Shown: positions 46,478 through 64,000 of the stretch, piece after piece
Layout of the letters: each line of letters opens with the position of its first letter
How positions within the stretch are numbered: the first letter of the stretch is position 1
Assembly: GCF_028640845.1 (NCBI RefSeq)
Contig: NC_080539.1
Span: forward strand, 364,951,233 to 365,015,232
Reading direction: 5' to 3'
Source: Ahaetulla prasina
Taxonomy: Eukaryota > Chordata > Lepidosauria > Squamata > Colubridae
DNA: 64,000 bases
The notes under the pieces: generated by a model
The model's input: the letters and a program-made list of their open reading frames with translations, nothing else
Databases searched by the model: none
What the model was told of the DNA's origin: nothing
Made by a program: the position numbers and the translations under genes

Positions 46478-47126
46478 CAAAAAAATAAGGAAGACATTGG
46501 GGGAAAAAAGTGCATTTAAAAAAAAGACGCAAACACATATGCAGCGTTTTCCATCTCTGAGGCAGCGGAAAACTATTCCAGCATGAAATTGTTGGTCCTT
46601 GTTGCCAGTCTCTAATCTGCCTCAGTTTCCAACCGGTGCCCTCTCCGTAAATTTCTGTGACTGCTTCTAAACAACTGAGATGGTTGCCTTTTGCAAATTA
46701 AATGTTTTCTCTCTGGGAACAGGCTGGTGGGGGGGAGCGGGGGAAGGGGCTTCCCCATGGGAATTTTTTTTTTTTCAATTTCCCCTTCCCATCACAGTCC
46801 TCTGACAAACGTCTCTCTTGAATGCACCTTTTGGTGCCCTGCGTGGGTGATGACACATTGAGCCCTCCGCGTTGGGGTCATGGGAAGTTGGTCACCGTTT
46901 CCTTCCATCTCTTTAAAATTAGTTCTGATCAGCTAAATATAATCCGAGATGCTTAAGAGAGGCAGAAGATAAGAGAGCAAAGCAGCTGGGCAGGGAAATG
47001 AAAATACACCAGCGCTTGGAATTCACCAACGTGAATGGAAAAGTCCTTGAAAACAACAAGAGCTTATTTCTGATTCTCGTGTGGTCGTGCCGTTAGGGCT
47101 GGATTCCCAGATGCTGAAAGTGTAAA
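46478..47126. other. Low-copy DNA without a recognised gene
   Basis: Nothing is recognised apart from poly-T at 46767-46775. Confidence 0.45.
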
Positions 47127-47505
47127 TGCAGGTAGTCCTCGACTTACGACCACAATGGAGCCCAAGATGCCTGTTGTTAACAGAGACACTTGTTAAATGG
47201 GTTTTGTTCCATTTTACGATCTTTCTTGCCTCAGTTGTTAAGTGAATCACTGCCGTTGATAATTTACTAAGCCAGTTGTTAAGTGAATCTGGCTTCTTCA
47301 TGGACTTTGCTGGTCAGAAGGTCATAAGAGAGGATCACAGGACCTTGGGACACAGTCATAAATAAGGTACCAGTTGCCAAGCATCCGAATTTTGATCACG
47401 TGATCAAACGTGAAACTGAAAACCGGACATATGTCACTTTTTTCAGTGCCGTTGTAGCTGCGAATGGTCACTAAACGAACTGTTGTAAGTCAAGGACTAC
47501 CTGCA
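47127..47505 (+). mobile_element. Dispersed inverted-repeat element, full-length copy
   Basis: It has clear complementary ends (TGCAGGTAGTCCTCGACTTAC and GTAAGTCAAGGACTACCTGCA) over 379 bp. Confidence 0.9.
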
Positions 47506-47522
47506 TAGTAATAGTTATAGTA

Positions 47523-47785
47523 TACAGGTAGTCCTCGACTTATGACCACAATTGAGCCCAAAATTTCTATTGCTAAACAAAACAGTTAAGTGACTTTCAC
47601 TCCGTTTCACAACCTTGTTTGCCACAGTTGTTAAGTGAATCATTGCAGTCGTTAAGTGAATCATTGCAGTCATTAAGTGAATCATTGTGGTTGTTAAGCG
47701 AATCTGGCTTCTGCTATTGATTTGATTTTCTGGTAGCCGGCTGGGAAGGTTACATGAGCTTGGGACAGTGCAATTGTCACTGCCG
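47523..47785 (+). mobile_element. Dispersed inverted-repeat element, 3'-truncated
   Basis: The left end and a triplicated GTTAAGTGAATCATTG unit (47630-47695) are visible; the right end is missing. Confidence 0.82.
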
Positions 47786-48260
47786 GTTGCCAGCTTTTCT
47801 AAGGCAGTCCTTAGTTTCTTTATGTACTCGCTTATTTTAACGCAGCCCGTTGAAATCATGTTTTATTGATAGCAGAGAAATGGAAAAACTGACTGTTGCT
47901 GATTTTGAGGCTTGTTGTGAGCAGCAGGTCAGAATGAGAAGGTTTATTGGTCTGGTGCCTCCAAAGTTGGAGTAATCCCAGGTTACAGACTAACTTTGCA
48001 ATCATGGTTTTAAAGTGATTTGAAATGGACTTCGTTGCTACGCGACTCCTTTCTCCCCGCTTTAGGATCAGTAGTTCATGCAGCAGCTAAAAATAACCCT
48101 TGGACTTCCATAAAATGTGAAAAATCTCCAGATTCACAGAATAGGAGCTGTGATGATGAAGCTGGTTTGGAACTAGATTCAACTCTGACTTCAAATCTGG
48201 TTTTGCCCGTGTAAAAACTCCTGACTACACAAATAACTCCCTTTTTTCCTCCCATTTTAG
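47786..48260. other. MEF2B: DNA upstream of the first coding exon of MEF2B
   Basis: By splice evidence this is the 3' part of an intron in the 5' UTR. The TTTTTTCCTCCCATTTTAG acceptor ends at 48260. No promoter is seen. Confidence 0.6.
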
Positions 48261-48295
48261 GGGCGCTCTTTCATCCCCCACCCCTCCAGACTACA

Positions 48296-62448
<14,153 letters not shown>

Positions 62449-62484
62449 GTGAGTAACTCGGGGGGGGGGTAGATGGCAATAAAA

Positions 62485-62765
62485 CTTAGACTTATATACC
62501 GCTTCACAGTGCTTTGCAGTCCTCTCTAAGCCAGGGGTCTCCAACCTTGGCAACTTTAAGACTTGTGGACTTCAACTCCCAGAGTTCCTCTGCCAGCAAA
62601 GCTGGCTGAGGAACTCTGGGAGTTGAAGTCCACAAGTCTTAAAGTTGCCAAGGTTGGAGACTCCTGCTCTAAGCGCTTTACAGAGCCAGCCTATTGCCCA
62701 CAACAATCTGGGACCTCCTTTGGCCGACCTTGGAAGAATGGAAGACCGAGTCAACCTTGAGCCAA
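62485..62765 (-). mobile_element. Inverted SINE interrupted by a foldback MITE
   Basis: CTTATATACCGCTTCACAGTG and CAACAATCTGGGACCTCC are complements of the SINE type at 41243. The MITE at 62532-62666 divides it. Confidence 0.82.
62532..62666. mobile_element. Foldback hAT-like MITE, 135 bp, perfect target duplication
   Basis: CAGGGGTCTCCAACCTTGGC at the left pairs with GCCAAGGTTGGAGACTCCTG at the right and the arms extend to the centre. CTCTAAGC flanks both sides (62524-62531, 62667-62674). Confidence 0.95.
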
Positions 62766-62881
62766 CAAGAATCAGACGATCCAATCATTCAACTTTTGGG
62801 CAAGAGACACAGGCAAATGCCAAGGAGATAAAGTTTATATGCAAATGAAGCAGGTTAAAGCTAGTGATGGGTGGAAGAGAA

Positions 62882-63025
62882 TACAGGAAGTCCTCGAATT
62901 ATAGCCATTTGTTTAGTGACCTTTCAAAGTTGCAACGGCACTGACTTATGACCATTTTTCACATGACCACTGCAGCATCCTCAGGGCCACGTGATCAAAA
63001 TTCAGACGCTTGGCAATCATTCCAT
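62882..63025 (+). mobile_element. Dispersed inverted-repeat element, 3'-truncated
   Basis: The left end TACAGGAAGTCCTCGAATTA and internal CACGTGATCAAAATTC are present. Confidence 0.75.
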
Positions 63026-63061
63026 TTCCTTTCTTACAGGATATAGCCTCTCTTCTGCATT

Positions 63062-63748
63062 AGAGGTAGTCCTCCTTTAACAACTGGTTGCTTAGCAGGC
63101 ATTCAAAATTATAGTGCCACCCCGCAACTACTTATGACCTGTTTTTGAACTTCTAGCAGCCACACACACACACACACCTGCAGTCCAGAGGTGGGTTTCA
63201 GCAGGTTCTGACCAGTTCTGGAGAACCAGTAATGGAAATTTTGAGTAGTTCAGAGAACCGGTAGTAAAAATTCTGACTGGCCCCGCCCCCATCTATTCTC
63301 TGCCTCCCAAGCCCCAGCTGATCGGGAGGAAATGGGGATTTTGCAGTAACCTTCCTCTGCCACACCCACCAAGCCATGCCATGCCCACCGAGCCACACCC
63401 ACAGAACCGGTAGTAAAAAAAAATTGAAACCCACCACTGCTGTAGTCGTGTGATTGCATTTTTTGGTGCTTGGCAACTGGTTTGTAGTGTCCCATGATCA
63501 TGTAAATGCAATTTTTGCCCATTTTTTGCTGGTTTCTCATTTCTGGCAAAAAAATAAAAAATACCCCTTGGGTATAAAAGGATTTGTTTAAAGACAGCAA
63601 CCTTTGCTTAACAACCACAATGTTCGCTTAATAACTACTGCTAAAAAAGGTCATAAAATCAGACACGGTTATGTGCTGACCCACCTAATGAACACCACAA
63701 CTTAGAACTGTAATTCTGGAGTCAGTTACAGTCGTAAGTCAAGGACGG
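63062..63748 (+). mobile_element. Dispersed inverted-repeat element split by hAT and cut by an LTR
   Basis: It starts AGGTAGTCCTCCTTTAAC, is split by the hAT at 63186-63439, and stops at CGTAAGTCAAGGAC where LTR sequence begins. Confidence 0.78.
63186..63439. mobile_element. hAT-like MITE, 254 bp
   Basis: CAGAGGTGGGTTTCAGC and GAAACCCACCACTG are the ends; CTGCAGTC and CTGTAGTC flank it. (CA)n lies just left. Confidence 0.88.
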
Positions 63749-64000
63749 TGTTCTTAGCCAGCTCCCCAAACACGACAAACCCTCTGAAGTTAATTCAAAG
63801 TTTCCTTTATTAGGAGCGCCAACAGCCCCGGCAAAAAGTTTCTCTCTCGCCGCAGGCTAACAAGCCCATCCAGCAGAGAGATGAATGGTTGTCTGCCACA
63901 TTTATTCATCTCCGTCCCTTGCCTTTTATCCCCAGAGCTAGGGTGGGGCTTCACTAGCAGTGGTGGCTCTTCCGTCCCAAGGACCGGCCCATAGATTTCC
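63749..64000 (-). mobile_element. LTR, cut by the window edge
   Basis: TGTTCTTAGCCAGC follows the broken dispersed element. An inverted polyadenylation-like TTTATT occurs at 63807. The other end is outside the window, so this is inferred from context. Confidence 0.55.

Noticed and set aside
1..47785. BORCS8 or another MEF2B neighbour upstream
   Set aside because: Mammalian synteny suggested looking, but no frame resembled those proteins. Small exons could still be missed.

Overview
The window looks like nuclear DNA of a squamate reptile, most likely a colubroid snake. The evidence is the repeat content: snake-type CR1 LINEs with a 3' end of the type TTGGAAGGGACCTTRGAGG, a second CR1/L3-like LINE whose 3' ends carry (AATAG)n arrays, a Bov-B LINE, a SPIN-like hAT element, tRNA-derived SINEs, and many short hAT and other inverted-repeat transposons. 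No prokaryotic, organellar or plasmid features are present. The species cannot be named from this sequence.

One gene is well supported: MEF2B, a MADS-box/MEF2 transcription factor, on the + strand. Five coding exons are visible (48296-48349, 50820-51023, 53895-54023, 58075-58255, 62309-62448). They encode about 236 residues: the full MADS box, the MEF2 domain and part of the transactivation region. The remaining C-terminal exon or exons lie beyond the right edge. A splice acceptor just before the first coding exon implies at least one 5' non-coding exon further upstream, which I could not identify. The introns are packed with transposons, some ending within about 30 bp of splice sites.

The left 48 kb has no recognisable cellular gene. 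Layout: 440-3505, a 3.1 kb block repeated nearly unchanged at 18812-21886; 3.5-9.5 kb, a patchwork of short local duplications including a tandem 0.9 kb repeat; 9.6-16 kb, CR1 LINEs, hAT insertions and a likely LTR; 22-30 kb, LINE tails, foldback elements and low-copy sequence; 31-40 kb, hAT elements, nested solo LTRs, CR1, and an L2-like LINE with a 300-codon open frame; 40-48 kb, many copies of one inverted-repeat element, SINEs, a Bov-B fragment and a SPIN-like element.

Several insertions are confirmed by target-site duplications read directly: 5 bp for solo LTRs and 8 bp for hAT elements. The most unusual signals are (i) three repeat families that share a hairpin flanked by CUGANGA and GAAAC with base-pair covariation, resembling part of a hammerhead ribozyme; (ii) two hAT elements inserted at the same 8-bp target; (iii) nested solo LTRs; and (iv) the large near-identical duplication with a hybrid junction, which could be real or an assembly artefact. 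I did not find a wholly new gene system.
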